Positions 1 to 11,540 of a stretch of DNA of 64,000 nt are shown here, in pieces. The stretch spans positions 2,418,001 to 2,482,000 of the forward strand of contig CANUEZ040000206.1 of assembly GCA_948099385.1 (NCBI GenBank), given 5' to 3'. How positions within the stretch are numbered: position 1 is the stretch's first letter; every line of letters begins with the position of its first letter. Made by a program: the position numbers and the translations under genes. The DNA is from Fasciola hepatica (Eukaryota; Platyhelminthes; Trematoda; Plagiorchiida; Fasciolidae). The notes beneath the pieces are model-generated. The model saw only the letters and a program-made list of their open reading frames with translations, searched no databases and was not told the DNA's origin.

Positions 1-264
1 AGCTGTACAGTGCTTCCATGGATTTCAATGCTCAGTTGAGCGTTCAAGCTGCATGATCAATCATATTATACAAATCTAATCTAATCTGATCTAATCTCGT
101 ACTATTAAACAATTGCATGCATTGTCAGGAAGCTGTGTAAATTGTTCATTCAGGAATGCGTTGGTTGTATTCAGGCCACTTCAGAGAAGTCATCCATCAT
201 AGGAGTCGATCGGTGTGCGCGAAGCTGGTTCTTACCAATCAAATTTGAAGCGAGTTTGGGAAGG
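1..264 (+). repeat. Partial array A monomer at the window edge, variant type
   Basis: The window opens inside the second conserved block of a monomer whose first part lies outside. This copy carries an unusual variant near 120-180, reading TGTAAATTGTTCATTCAGG instead of the common TGTAGGTTGTTCATTTGGG. The same variant, with small changes, occurs near 5,328-5,360 and 7,050-7,085 only, so it marks a minor monomer class at the left of the array. Confidence 0.9.
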
Positions 265-327
265 GTGCTATATCATGTAGTGTAGATGTTGAACAAAGCG
301 TTGATAGCCATCCCCGATAGCCTTGTG
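265..327 (+). repeat. Conserved block 1, representative A copy (63 bp)
   Basis: This block, from GTGCTATATCATGTAGTG to GGATAGCCTTGTG, is present in every A monomer and, reverse-complemented, in every B monomer. Hand alignment of A and B consensus gives 5 differences in 63 bp (about 92% identity), far above the flanking roughly 90 bp. A few A monomers (for example anchors 6340 and 20162) have the B-type base just before the ATG. The block contains the first codons of the A short frame, but in B the same frame stops after about 19 codons, so conservation is unlikely to be for protein. Confidence 0.85.
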
Positions 328-510
328 TTGTTAAGTTGTTCGATTCACAATGGTTCACCGGTTGTTGGAGTGCCCGTGGGGGCTCGGTCGATGTGCACTG
401 CTGATGAGTCGAGTCCCTTAGAGGATGAAACAGCTGTACAGTGCTTCCATGCATTTCAATGCTCAGTTGAGCGTTCAAGCTGCATGATCAATCATATTAT
501 ACAAATCTAA
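286..510 (+). other. Recurrent 74-codon open frame of array A (representative), probably non-coding
   Basis: Each A monomer has an ATG-started frame of about 74 codons that ends in the pentamer tract; 70 of 75 copies run through. The translation is cysteine-rich near its end (CFHGFQCSVERSSCM) and matches no family I recognise; no signal peptide, membrane segment or domain is evident. Broken copies: stop TAG after 61 codons at anchors 13252 and 15415, a +1 frameshift near 17,670 in the copy at 17575, and TGA from a C-to-A change at anchors 21024 and 31836. In subfamily B the frame is shared only in the middle: a 2-bp length difference breaks the upstream half, and the downstream end reads through. 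I infer a by-product of homogenised repeats. Confidence 0.3.
415..507 (+). repeat. Conserved block 2, representative A copy (93 bp)
   Basis: The longest block conserved between the two subfamilies, from CCCTTAG to TATTATACAAATC. A versus B consensus differ at 11 of 93 positions (about 88% identity). It holds the overlapping palindromes ACAGCTGT and CTGTACAG (sharing CTGT) near its start. Occasional copies break the palindrome: CCGCTGTACAG in the monomers at 8064, 8936 and 10658, and TGTACAATG at 3308, 4606 and 6340. It could be a protein-binding site or just the slowest-diverging part; sequence alone does not decide. Confidence 0.85.
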
Positions 511-533
511 TCTAATCTAATCTGATCTAATCT
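504..533 (+). repeat. AATCT pentamer tract in array A (representative)
   Basis: Six pentamers in this copy (AATCT four times, GATCT, AATCT); the standard 431-bp monomer has five. Copy number ranges from two (416-bp monomer, near 32,053) to seven (441-bp monomer, near 22,104) and accounts for almost all monomer length variation in array A. The tract is absent from the aligned position in B. Slippage or unequal exchange within the tract is the likely mechanism. Confidence 0.92.
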
Positions 534-2579
534 CGTACTACTAATCAATTGCATGCATAGTAGGGAAGCTGTGTAGGTTGTTCATTTGTGAATGCGTTGG
601 TTGTACTTAGGCCCCTACAGAGAAGTCATCCATCATAGGAGTCGATCGGTGTGCGCGAAGCTGGTTCTTACCATTCAAATTTGAAGCGAGTTTGGGAACG
701 GTGCTATATCATGTAGTGTAGATGTTGAACAAAGCGTTGATAGCCATCCCGGATAGCCTTGTGTTGTTAAGTTGTTCGATTCACAATGGTTCACCGGTTG
801 TTGGAGTGCCCGTGGGGGCTAGGTCGATGTGCACTGCTGATGAGTCGAGTCCCTTAGAGGATGAAACAGCTGTACAGTGCATCCATGGATTTCAATGCTC
901 AGTTCAGCGTTCAAGCTGCATGATCAATCATATTATACAAATCTAATCTAATCTGATCTAATCTCGTACTACTAATCAATTGCATGCATAGTAGGGAAGC
1001 TGTGTAGGTTGTTCATTTGGGAATGCGTTGGTTGTACTTAGGCCCCTACAGAGAAGTCATCCATCATAAGAGTCGATCGGTGTGCGCGAAGCTGGTTGTT
1101 ACCATTCAAATTTGAAGCGAGTTTGGGAAGGGTGCTATATCATGTAGTGTAGATGTTGAACAAAGCGTTGATAGCCATCCCGGATAGCCTTGTGTTGTTA
1201 AGTTGTTCGATTCACAATGGTTCACCGGTTGTTGGAGTGCCCGTGGGGGCTAGGTCGATGTGCACCGCTGATGAGTCGAGTCCCTTAGAGGATGAAACAG
1301 CTGTACAGTGCTTCCATGGATTTCAATGCTCAGTTGAGCGTTCAAGCTGCATGATCAATCATATTATACAAATCTAATCTAATCTGATCTAATCTCGTAC
1401 TACTAATCAATTGCATGCATAGTAAGGAAGCTGTGTAGGTTGTTCATTTGGGAATGCGTTGGTTGTACTTAGGCCCCTACAGAGAAGTCATCCATCATAG
1501 GAGTGGATCGGTGTGCGCGAAGCTGGTTCTTACCATTCAAATTTGAAGCGAGTTTGGGAAGGGTGCTATATGATGTAGTGTAGATGTTGAACAAAGCGTT
1601 GATAGCCATCCCGGATAGCCTTGTGTTGTTCAGTTGTTCGATTCACAATGGTTCACCGGTTGTTGGAGTGCCCGTGGGGGCTCGGTCGATGTGCACTGCT
1701 GATGAGTCGAGTCCCTTAGAGGATGAAACAGCTGTACAGTGCTTCCATGGATTTCAATGCTCAGTTGAGCGTTCAAGCTGCATGATCAATCAGATTATAC
1801 AAATCTAATCTAATCTGATCTAATCTCGTACTATAAAACAATTGCATGCATAGTAGGGAAGCTGTGTAGGTTGTTCATTTGTGAATGCGTTGGTTGTACT
1901 TAGGCCCCTACAGAGAAGTCATCCATCATAGGAGTGGATCGGTGTGCGCGAAGCTGGTTCTTACCATTCAAATTTGAAGCGAGTTTGGGAACGGTGCTAT
2001 ATCATGTAGTGTAGATGTTGAACAAAGCGTTGATAGCCATCCCGGATAGCCTTGTGTTGTTAAGTTGTTCGATTCACAATGGTTCACCGGTTGTTGGAGT
2101 GCCCGTGGGGGCTCGGTCGATGTGCACTGCTGATGAGTCGAGTCCCTTAGAGGATGAAACAGCTGTACAGTGCTTCCATGGATTTCAATGCTCAGTTCAG
2201 CGTTCAAGCTGCATGATCAATCAGATTATACAAATCTAATCTAATCTGATCTAATCTCGTACTACTAATCAATTGCATGCATAGTAGGGAAGCTGTGTAG
2301 GTTGTTCATTTGGGAATGCGTTGGTTGTACTTAGGCCCCTACAGAGAAGTCATCCATCATAAGAGTCGATCGGTGTGCGCGAAGCTGGTTGTTACCATTC
2401 AAATTTGAAGCGAGTTTGGGAAGGGTGCTATATCATGTAGTGTAGATGTTGAACAAAGCGTTGATAGCCATCCCGGATAGCCTTGTGTTGTTCAGTTGTT
2501 CGATTCACAATGGTTCACCGGTTGTTGGAGTGCCCGTGGGGGCTAGGTCGATGTGCACCGCTGATGAGTCGAGTCCCTT

Positions 2580-5180
2580 AGAGGATGAAACAGCTGTACA
2601 GTGCTTCCATGCATTTCAATGCTCAGTTGAGCGTTCAAGCTGCATGATCAATCATATTATACAAATCTAATCTAATCTGATCTAATCTCGTACTACTAAT
2701 CAATTGCATGCATAGTAAGGAAGCTGTGTAGGTTGTTCATTTGGGAATGCGTTGGTTGTACTTAGGCCCCTACAGAGAAGTCATCCATCATAGGAGTCGA
2801 TCGGTGTGCGCGAAGCTGGTTCTTACCATTCAAATTTGAAGCGAGTTTGGGAAGGGTGCTATATCATGTAGTGTAGATGTTGAACAAAGCGTTGATAGCC
2901 ATCCCGGATAGCCTTGTGTTGTTAAGTTGTTCGATTCACAATGGTTCACCGGTTGTTGGAGTGCCCGTGGGGGCTCGGTCGATGTGCACTGCTGATGAGT
3001 CGAGTCCCTTAGAGGATGAAACAGCTGTACAGTGCTTCCATGGATTTCAATGCTCAGTTGAGCGTTCAAGCTGCATGATCAATCAGATTATACAAATCTA
3101 ATCTAATCTGATCTAATCTCGTACTATAAAACAATTGCATGCATAGTAGGGATGCTGTGTAGGTTGTTCATTTGTGAATGCGTTGGTTGTACTTAGGCCC
3201 CTACAGAGAAGTCATCCATCATAGGAGTGGATCGGTGTGCGCAAAGCTGGTTCTTACCATTCAAATTTGAAGCGAGTTTGGGAACGGTGCTATATCATGT
3301 AGTGTAGATGTTGAACAAAGCGTTGATAGCCATCCCGGATAGCCTTGTGTTGTTCAGTTGTTCGATTCACAATGGTTCACCGGTTGTTGGAGTGCCCGTG
3401 GGGGCTCGGTCGATGTGCACTGCTGATGAGTCGAGTCCCTTAGAGGATGAAACAGCTGTACAATGCTTCCATGGATTTCAATGCTCAGTTGAGCGTTCAA
3501 GCTGCATGATCAATCAGATTATACAAATCTAATCTAATCTAATCTAATCTAATCTCGTACTACTAATCAATTGCATGCATAGTAAGGAAGCTGTGTAGGT
3601 TGTTCATTTGGGAATGCGTTGGTTGTACTTAGGCCCCTACAGAGAAGTCATCCATCATAGGAGTCGATCGGTGTGCGTGAAGCTGGTTCTTACCATTCAA
3701 ATTTGAAGCCAGTTTGGGAAGGGTGCTATATCATGTAGTGTAGATGTTGAACAAAGCGTTGATAGCCATCCCGGATAGCCTTGTGTTGTTAAGTTGTTCG
3801 ATTCACAATGGTTCACCGGTTGTTGGAGTGCCCGTGGGGGCTCGGTCGATGTGCACTGCTGATGAATCGAGTCCCTTAGAGGATGAAACAGCTGTACAGT
3901 GCTTCCATGCATTTCAATGCTCAGTTGAGCGTTCAAGCTGCATGATCAATCATATTATACAAATCTAATCTAATCTGATCTAATCTCGTACTACTAATCA
4001 ATTGCATGCATAGTAAGGAAGCTGTGTAGGTTGTTCATTTGGGAATGCGTTGGTTGTACTTAGGCCCCTACAGAGAAGTCATCCATCATAGGAGTCGATC
4101 GGTGTGCGCGAAGCTGGTTCTTACCATTCAAATTTGAAGCGAGTTTGGGAAGGGTGCTATATCATGTAGTGTAGATGTTGAACAAAGCGTTGATAGCCAT
4201 CCCGGATAGCCTTGTGTTGTTAAGTTGTTCGATTCACAATGGTTCACCGGTTGTTGGAGTGCCCGTGGGGGCTCGGTCGATGTGCACTGCTGATGAGTCG
4301 AGTCCCTTAGAGGATGAAACAGCTGTACAGTGCTTCCATGGATTTCAATGCTCAGTTGAGCGTTCAAGCTGCATGATCAATCAGATTATACAAATCTAAT
4401 CTAATCTGATCTAATCTCGTACTATAAAACAATTGCATGCATAGTAGGGATGCTGTGTAGGTTGTTCATTTGTGAATGCGTTGGTTGTACTTAGGCCCCT
4501 ACAGAGAAGTCATCCATCATAGGAGTGGATCGGTGTGCGCAAAGCTGGTTCTTACCATTCAAATTTGAAGCGAGTTTGGGAACGGTGCTATATCATGTAG
4601 TGTAGATGTTGAACAAAGCGTTGATAGCCATCCCGGATAGCCTTGTGTTGTTCAGTTGTTCGATTCACAATGGTTCACCGGTTGTTGGAGTGCCCGTGGG
4701 GGCTCGGTCGATGTGCACTGCTGATGAGTCGAGTCCCTTAGAGGATGAAACAGCTGTACAATGCTTCCATGGATTTCAATGCTCAGTTGAGCGTTCAAGC
4801 TGCATGATCAATCAGATTATACAAATCTAATCTAATCTGATCTAATCTAATCTCGTACTACTAATCAATTGCATGCATAGTAAGGAAGCTGTGTAGGTTG
4901 TTCATTTGGGAATGCGTTGGTTGTACTTAGGCCCCTACAGAGAAGTCATCCATCATAGGAGTCGATCGGTGTGCGTGAAGCTGGTTCTTACCATTCAAAT
5001 TTGAAGCCAGTTTGGGAAGGGTGCTATATCATGTAGTGTAGATGTTGAACAAAGCGTTGATAGCCATCCCGGATAGCCTTGTGTTGTTAAGTTGTTCGAT
5101 TCACAATGGTTCACCGGTTGTTGGAGTGCCCGTGGGGGCTCGGTCGATGTGCACTGCTGATGAATCGAGTCCCTTAGAGG
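2580..5180 (+). repeat. Trimer higher-order repeat, two copies of ~1,298 bp
   Basis: Copies at about 2,580-3,875 and 3,876-5,180 share rare variants at an offset of 1,298 bp (431+431+436): GGGATGCTGTG near 3,150 and 4,448, GCGCAAAGCTGG near 3,239 and 4,537, and GCGTGAAGCTGG followed by GAAGCCAGTTTGG near 3,675 and 4,973. The same trimer rhythm extends leftward at 1,293 bp: CATAAGAGTCGATCGG with CTGGTTGTTACC at about 1,065 and 2,358, and CAGTTCAGCG in the monomers at 722 and 2015. Boundaries are approximate. Confidence 0.85.
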
Positions 5181-5859
5181 ATGAAACAGCTGTACAGTGC
5201 TTTCATGGATTTCAATGCTCAGTTGAGCGTTCAAGCTGCATGATCAATCAGATTATACAAATCTAATCTAATCTAATCTAATCTAATCTCGTACTACTAA
5301 TCAATTGCATGCATAGTAAGGAAGCTGTGTAAATTGTTCATTCAGGATTGCGTTGGTTGTACTCAGGCCCCTACAGAGAAGTCATCTATCATAGGAGTCG
5401 ATCGGTGTGCGCGAAGCTGGTTCTTACCATTCAAATTTGAAGCGAGTTTGGGAACGGTGCTATATCATGTAGTGTAGATGTTGAACAAAGCGTTGAGAGC
5501 CATCCCGGATAGCCTTGTGTTGTTAAGTTGTTCGATTCACAATGGTTCACCGGTTGTTGGAGTGCCCGTGGGGGCTCGGTCGATGTGCACTGCTGATGAG
5601 TCGAGTCCCTTAGAGGATGACACAGCTGTACAGTGCTTCCATGGATTTCAATGCTCAGTTGAGCGTTCAAGCTGCATGATCAATCATATTATACAAATCT
5701 AATCTAATCTGATCTAATCTCGTACTACTAATCAATTGCATGCATAGTAGGGAAGCTGTGTAGGTTGTTCATTTGGGAATGCGTTGGTTGTACTTAGGCC
5801 CCTACAGAGAAGTCATCCATCATAGGAGTCGATCGGTGTGCGCGAAGCTGGTTCTTTCC

Positions 5860-8800
5860 ATTCAAATTTAGGGGGAGTTTGGGAAGGGTGCTATATCATG
5901 TAGTGTAGATGTTGAACAAAGCGTTGATAGCCATCCCGGATAGCCTTGTGTTGTTAAGTTGTTCGATTCACAATGGTTCACCGGTTGTTGGAGTGCCCGT
6001 GGGGGCTAGGTCGATGTGCACCGCTGATGAGTCGAGTCCCTTAGAGGATGAAACAGCTGTACAGTGCTTCCATGGATTTCAATGCTCAGTTGAGCGTTCA
6101 AGCTGCATGATCAATCATATTATACAAATCTAATCAAATCTGATCTAATCTCATACTACTAATCATTTGCATGCATAGTAATTAAGCTGTGTAGGTTGTT
6201 CATTTGGGAATGCGTTGGTTTTACTTAGGCCCCTAAAGAGAAAACATCCATGAAAGGAGTTGATCGGTGTGCGCGAAGCTGGTTCTTACCATTCAAATTT
6301 GAAGCGAGTTTGAGAAGAGTGCTATATCATGTAGTGTATATGTTGAACAAAGCGTTGATAGCCATCCCGGATAGCCTTGTGTTGTTAAGTTGTTCGATTC
6401 ACAATGGTTCACCGGTTGTTGGAGTGCCCGTTGGGGCTCGGTCGATGTGCACTGCTGATGAGTCGAGTCCCTTAGAGGATGAAACAGCTGTACAATGCTT
6501 CCATGGATTTCAATGCTCAGTTGAGCGTTCAAGCTGCATGATCACTCATATTATACAAATCTAATCTAATCTGATCTAAACTCGTACTACTAATCAATTG
6601 CATGCATAGTAAGAAAGCTGTGTAGGTTGTTCATTTGGGAATGCGTTGGTTGTACTTAGGCCCCTACAGAGAAAACATCCATGAAAGGAGTCGATCGGTG
6701 TGCGCGAAGCTGGTTCTTACCATTCAAATTTGAAGCGAGTTTGGGAACGGTGCTATATCATGTAGTGTAGATGTTGAACAAAGCGTTGATAGCCATCCCG
6801 GATAGCCTTGTGTTGTTAAGTTGTTCGATTCACAATGGTTCACCGGTTTTTGGAGTGCCCGTGGGGGCTCGGTCGATGTGCACTGCTGATGAGTCGAGTC
6901 CCTTAGAGGATGAAACAGCTGTACAGTGCTTCCATGGATTTCAATGCTCAGTTGATCGATCAAGGTGCATGGTCAATCAGATTATACAAATCTAATCTAA
7001 TCTGATCTAATCTCGTACTATAAAACAATTGCATGCATAGTAAGGAAGCTGTGGAAATTGTTCATTCAGGAATGCATTGCTTGTACTCAGGCCCCTACAG
7101 AGAAGTCATCTATCATAGGAGTGGATCGGTGTGCGCGAAGCTGGTTCTTACCATTCAAATTTGAAGCGAGTTTGGGAAGGGTGCTATATCATGTAGTGTA
7201 GATGTTGAACAAAGCGTTGATAGCCATCCCGGATAGCCTTGTGTTGTTAAGTTGTTCGATTCACAATGGTTCACCGGTTGTTGGAGTGCCCGTGGGGGCT
7301 CGGTCGATGTGCACTGCTGATGAGTCGAGTCCCTTAGAGGATGAAACAGCTGTACAGTGCTTCCATGGATTTCAATGCTCAGTTGAGCGTTCAAGCTGCA
7401 TGATCAATCATATTATACAAATCTAATCTAATCTGATCTAATCTCGTACTACTAATCAATTGCATGCATAGTGAGGAAGCTGTGTAGGTTGTTCATTTGG
7501 GAATGCGTTGGTTGTACTTAGGCCCCTACAGAGAAGTCATCCATCATAGGAGTCGATCGGTGTGTGCGAAGCTGGTTCTTTCCATTCAAATTTAGGGGGA
7601 GTTTGGGAAGGGTGCTATATCATGTAGTGTAGATGTTGAACAAAGCGTTGATAGCCATCCCGGATAGCCTTGTGTTGTTAAGTTGTTCGATTCACAATGG
7701 TTCACCGGTTGTTGGAGTGCCCGTGGGGGCTCGGTCGATGTGCACTGCTGATGAGTCGAGTCCCTTAGAGGATGAAACAGCTGTACAGTGCTTCCATGGA
7801 TTTCAATGCTCAGTTGAGCGTTCAAGCTGCATGATCAATCATATTATACAAATCTAATCAAATCTGATCTAATCTCGTACTACTAATCAATTGCATGCAT
7901 AGTAATTAAGCTGTGTAGGTTGTTCATTTGGGAATGCGATGGTTGTACTTAGGCCCCTACAGAGAAAACATCCATGAAAGGAGTCGATCGGTGTGCGCGA
8001 AGCTGGTTCTTACCATTCAAATTTGAAGCGAGTTTGGGAACGGTGCTATATCATGTAGTGTAGATGTTGAACAAAGCGTTGATAGCCATCCCGGATAGCC
8101 TTGTGTTGTTAAGTTGTTCGATTCACAATGGTTCACCGGTTGTTGGAGTGCCCGTGGGGGCTCGGTCGATGTGCACTGCTGATGAGTCGAGTCCCTTAGA
8201 GGATGAAACCGCTGTACAGTGCTTCCATGGATTTCAATGCTCAGTTGAGCGTTCAAGCTGCATGATCAATCATATTATACAAATCTAATCTAATCTAATC
8301 TAATCTAATCTCGTACTACTAATCAATTGCATGCATAGTAGGGAAGCTGTGTAGGTTGTTCATTTGGGAATGCGTTGGTTGTACTTAGGCCCCTACAGAG
8401 AAGTCATCCATCATAGGAGTCGATCGGTGTGTGCGAAGCTGGTTCTTTCCATTCAAATTTAGGGGGAGTTTGGGAAGGGTGCTATATCATGTAGTGTAGA
8501 TGTTGAACAAAGCGTTGATAGCCATCCCGGATAGCCTTGTGTTGTTACGTTGTTCGATTCACAATGGTTCACCGGTTGTTGGAGTGCCCGTGGGGGCTCG
8601 GTCGATGTGCACTGCTGATGAGTCGAGTCCCTTAGAGGATGAAACAGCTGTACAGTGCTTCCATGGATTTCAATGCTCAGTTGAGCGTTCAAGCTGCATG
8701 ATCAATCATATTATACAAATCTAATCTAATCTAATCTGATCTAATCTCCTACTACTAATCAATTGCATGCATAGTAATTAAGCTGTGTAGGTTGTTCATT

Positions 8801-9800
8801 TGGGAATGCGATGGTTGTACTTAGGCCCCTACAGAGAAAACATCCATGAAAGGAGTCGATCGGTGTGCGCGAAGCTGGTTCTTACCATTCAAATTTGAAG
8901 CGAGTTTGGGAACGGTGCTATATCATGTAGTGTAGATGTTGAACAAAGCGTTGATAGCCATCCCGGATAGCCTTGTGTTGTTCAGTTGTTCGATTCACAA
9001 GGGTTCACCGGTTGTTGGAGTGCCCGTGGGGGCTCGGTCGATGTGCACTGCTGATGAGTCGAGTCCCTTAGAGGATGAAACCGCTGTACAGTGCTTCCAT
9101 GGATTTCAATGCTCAGTTGAGCGTTCAAGCTGCATGATCAATCATATTATACAAATCTAATCTAATCTAATCTAATCTCGTACTACTAATCAATTGCATG
9201 CATAGTAGGGAAGCTGTGTAGGTTGTTCATTTGGGAATGCTTTGGTTGTACTTAGGCCCCTACAGAGAAGTCATCCATCATAGGAGTCGATCGGGATGCG
9301 CGAAGCTGGTTCTTTCCATTCAAATTTAGGGGGAGTTTGGGAAGGGTGCTATATCATGTAGTGTAGATGTTGAACAAAGCGTTGATAGCCATCCCGGATA
9401 GCCTTGTGTTGTTAAGTTGTTCGATTCACAATGGTTCACCGGTTGTTGGAGTGCCTGTGGGGGCTCGGTCGATGTGCACTGCTGATGAGTCGAGTCCCCT
9501 AGAGGATGAAACAGCTGTACAGTGCTTCCATGGATTTCAATGCTCAGTTGAGCGTTCAAGCTGCATGATCAATCATATTATACAAATCTAATCTAATCTG
9601 ATCTAATCTCGTACTACTAATCAATTGCATGCATAGTAAGGAAGCTGTGTAGGTTGTTCATTTGGGAATGCGTTGGTTGTACTTGGGCCCCTACAGAGAA
9701 GTCATCCATCATAGGAGTTGATCGGTGTGCGCGAAGCTGGTTCTTACCATTCAAATTTGAAGCGAGTTTGGGAAGGGTGCTATATCATGTAGTGTAGATG
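5860..9800 (+). repeat. Alternating dimer pattern in array A (~867 bp)
   Basis: Monomers anchored at 5909, 7633, 8500 and 9367 share CAAATTTAGGGGGAGTTTGG upstream of the ATG, where other copies have TTTGAAGCGAGTTTGG. They alternate with monomers 6340, 8064 and 8936 that share the ACATCCATGAAAGG variant and TAATTAAGCTG. Spacing between like monomers is 867 bp in the last three, and 1,724 bp (4 x 431) from 5909 to 7633. This is an irregular dimeric higher-order repeat. Confidence 0.75.
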
Positions 9801-11540
9801 TTGAACAAAGCGTTGATAGCCATCCCGGATAGCCTTGTGTTGGTAAGTTGTTCGATTCACAATGGTTCACCGGTTGTTGGAGTGCCCGTGGGGGCTAGGT
9901 CGATGTGCACCGCTGATGAGTCGAGTCCCTTAGAGGATGAAACAGCTGTACAGTGCTTCCATGGATTTCAATGCTCAGTTGAGCGTTTAAGCTGCATGAT
10001 CAATCATATTATACAAATCTAATCTAATCTGATCTAATCTCGTACTGCTATTCAATTGCATGCATAGTAAGGAAGCTGTGTAGGTTGTTCATTTGGGAAT
10101 GCGTTGGTTGTACTTAGGCCCCTACAGATAAAACATCCATGAAAGGAGTTGATCGGTGTGCTCTAAGCTGGTTCTTACCAATCAAATTTGAAGCGAGTTT
10201 GGGAACGGTGCTATATCATGTAGTGTAGATGTTGAACAAAGCGTTGAGAGCCATCCCGGATATTCTTGTATTGTTGAGTTGTTCGATTCACAATGGTTCA
10301 CCGGTTGTTGGAGTGCCCGTGGGGGCTCGGTCGATGTGCACTGCTGATGAGTCGAGTACCTTAGAGGATGAAACAGCTGTACAGTGCTTCCATGGATTTC
10401 AATGCTCAGTTGAGCGTTCAAGCTGCATGATCAATCATTATACAAATCTAATCTAATCTGATCTAATCTCGTACTATTAACTAATTGCATGCATAGTAAG
10501 GAAGCTGTGTAGGTTGTTCATTTGGGAATGCGTTGGTTGTACTTAGGCCCCTACAGAGAATTCATCCATCATAGGAGTCGATCGGTGTGCGCGAAGCTGG
10601 TTCTTACCAATCAAATTTGAATCGAGTTTGGGAAGGGTGCTATATCATGTAGTGTAGATGTTGAACAAAGCGTTGATAGCCATCCCGGATAGCCTTGTGT
10701 TGGTAAGTTGTTCGATTCACAATGGTTCACCGGTTGTTGGAGTGCCCGTGGGGGCTCGGTCGATGTGCACTGCTGATGAGTCGAGTCCCTTAGAGGATGA
10801 AACCGCTGTACAGTGCTTCCATGGATTTCAATGCTCAGTTGAGCGTTCAAGCTGCATGATCAATCATATTATACAAATCTAATCTAATCTAATCTAATCT
10901 AATCTCGTACAACTAATCAATTGCATGCAAAGTAGGGAAGCTGTGTAGGTTGTTCATTTGGGAATGCGTTGGTTGTACTTAGGCCCCTACAGAGAAGTCA
11001 TCCATCATAGGAGTCGATCGGTGTGCGCGAAGCTGGTTCTTACCATTCAAATTTGAAGCGAGTTTGGGAACGGTGCTATATGATGTAGTGTATATGTGGA
11101 ACAAAGCGTTGATAGCCATCCCGGATAGCCTTGTGTTGTTACGTTGTTCGATTCACAATGGTTCACCGGTTGTTGGAGTGCCCGTGGGGGCTGGGTCGAT
11201 GTGCACCGCTGATGAGTCGAGTCCCTTAGAGGATGAAACAGCTGTACAGTGCTTCCATGAATTTCAATGCTCAGTTGAGCGTTCAAGCTGCATGATCAAT
11301 CAGATTATACAAATCTAATCTAATCTGATCTAATCTCGTACTACTAATCAATTGCATGCATAGTAAGGAAGCTGTGTAGGTTGTTCATTTGGGAATGCGT
11401 TGGTTGTACTTAGGCCCCTACAGAAAAGTCATCCATCATAGGAGTCGACCGGTGTGTGCGAATCTGGTTCTTACCATTCAAATTTGAAGCGAGTTTGGGA
11501 AGGGTGCTATATCATGTAGTGTAAATGTGGAACAAAGCGG

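Noticed and set aside
338..354. Partial CENP-B box match (GTTCGATTCACAATGGT)
   Set aside because: It matches 7 of the 9 essential positions, and 8 of 9 in the monomers with CAAGGG (8936, 11956, 14119). A 7/9 match is expected about once by chance in a monomer of this size on two strands, and the site is less well kept in B.
239..478. Open frames of 77-79 codons on the minus strand of many A monomers
   Set aside because: They overlap the plus-strand frame in antisense, are present only in copies without particular substitutions, and have no counterpart in B. They are chance frames copied by the array.
504..533. Telomere-type repeat
   Set aside because: AATCT/AGATT pentamers do not match the TTAGGG, TTTAGGG or TTAGG telomere repeats, and the tract is only two to seven copies inside a longer unit.
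265..695. The 431-bp monomer as an old dimer of a ~215-bp unit
   Set aside because: Comparing the two halves by eye shows only short, unordered GTTGTT-type similarities.
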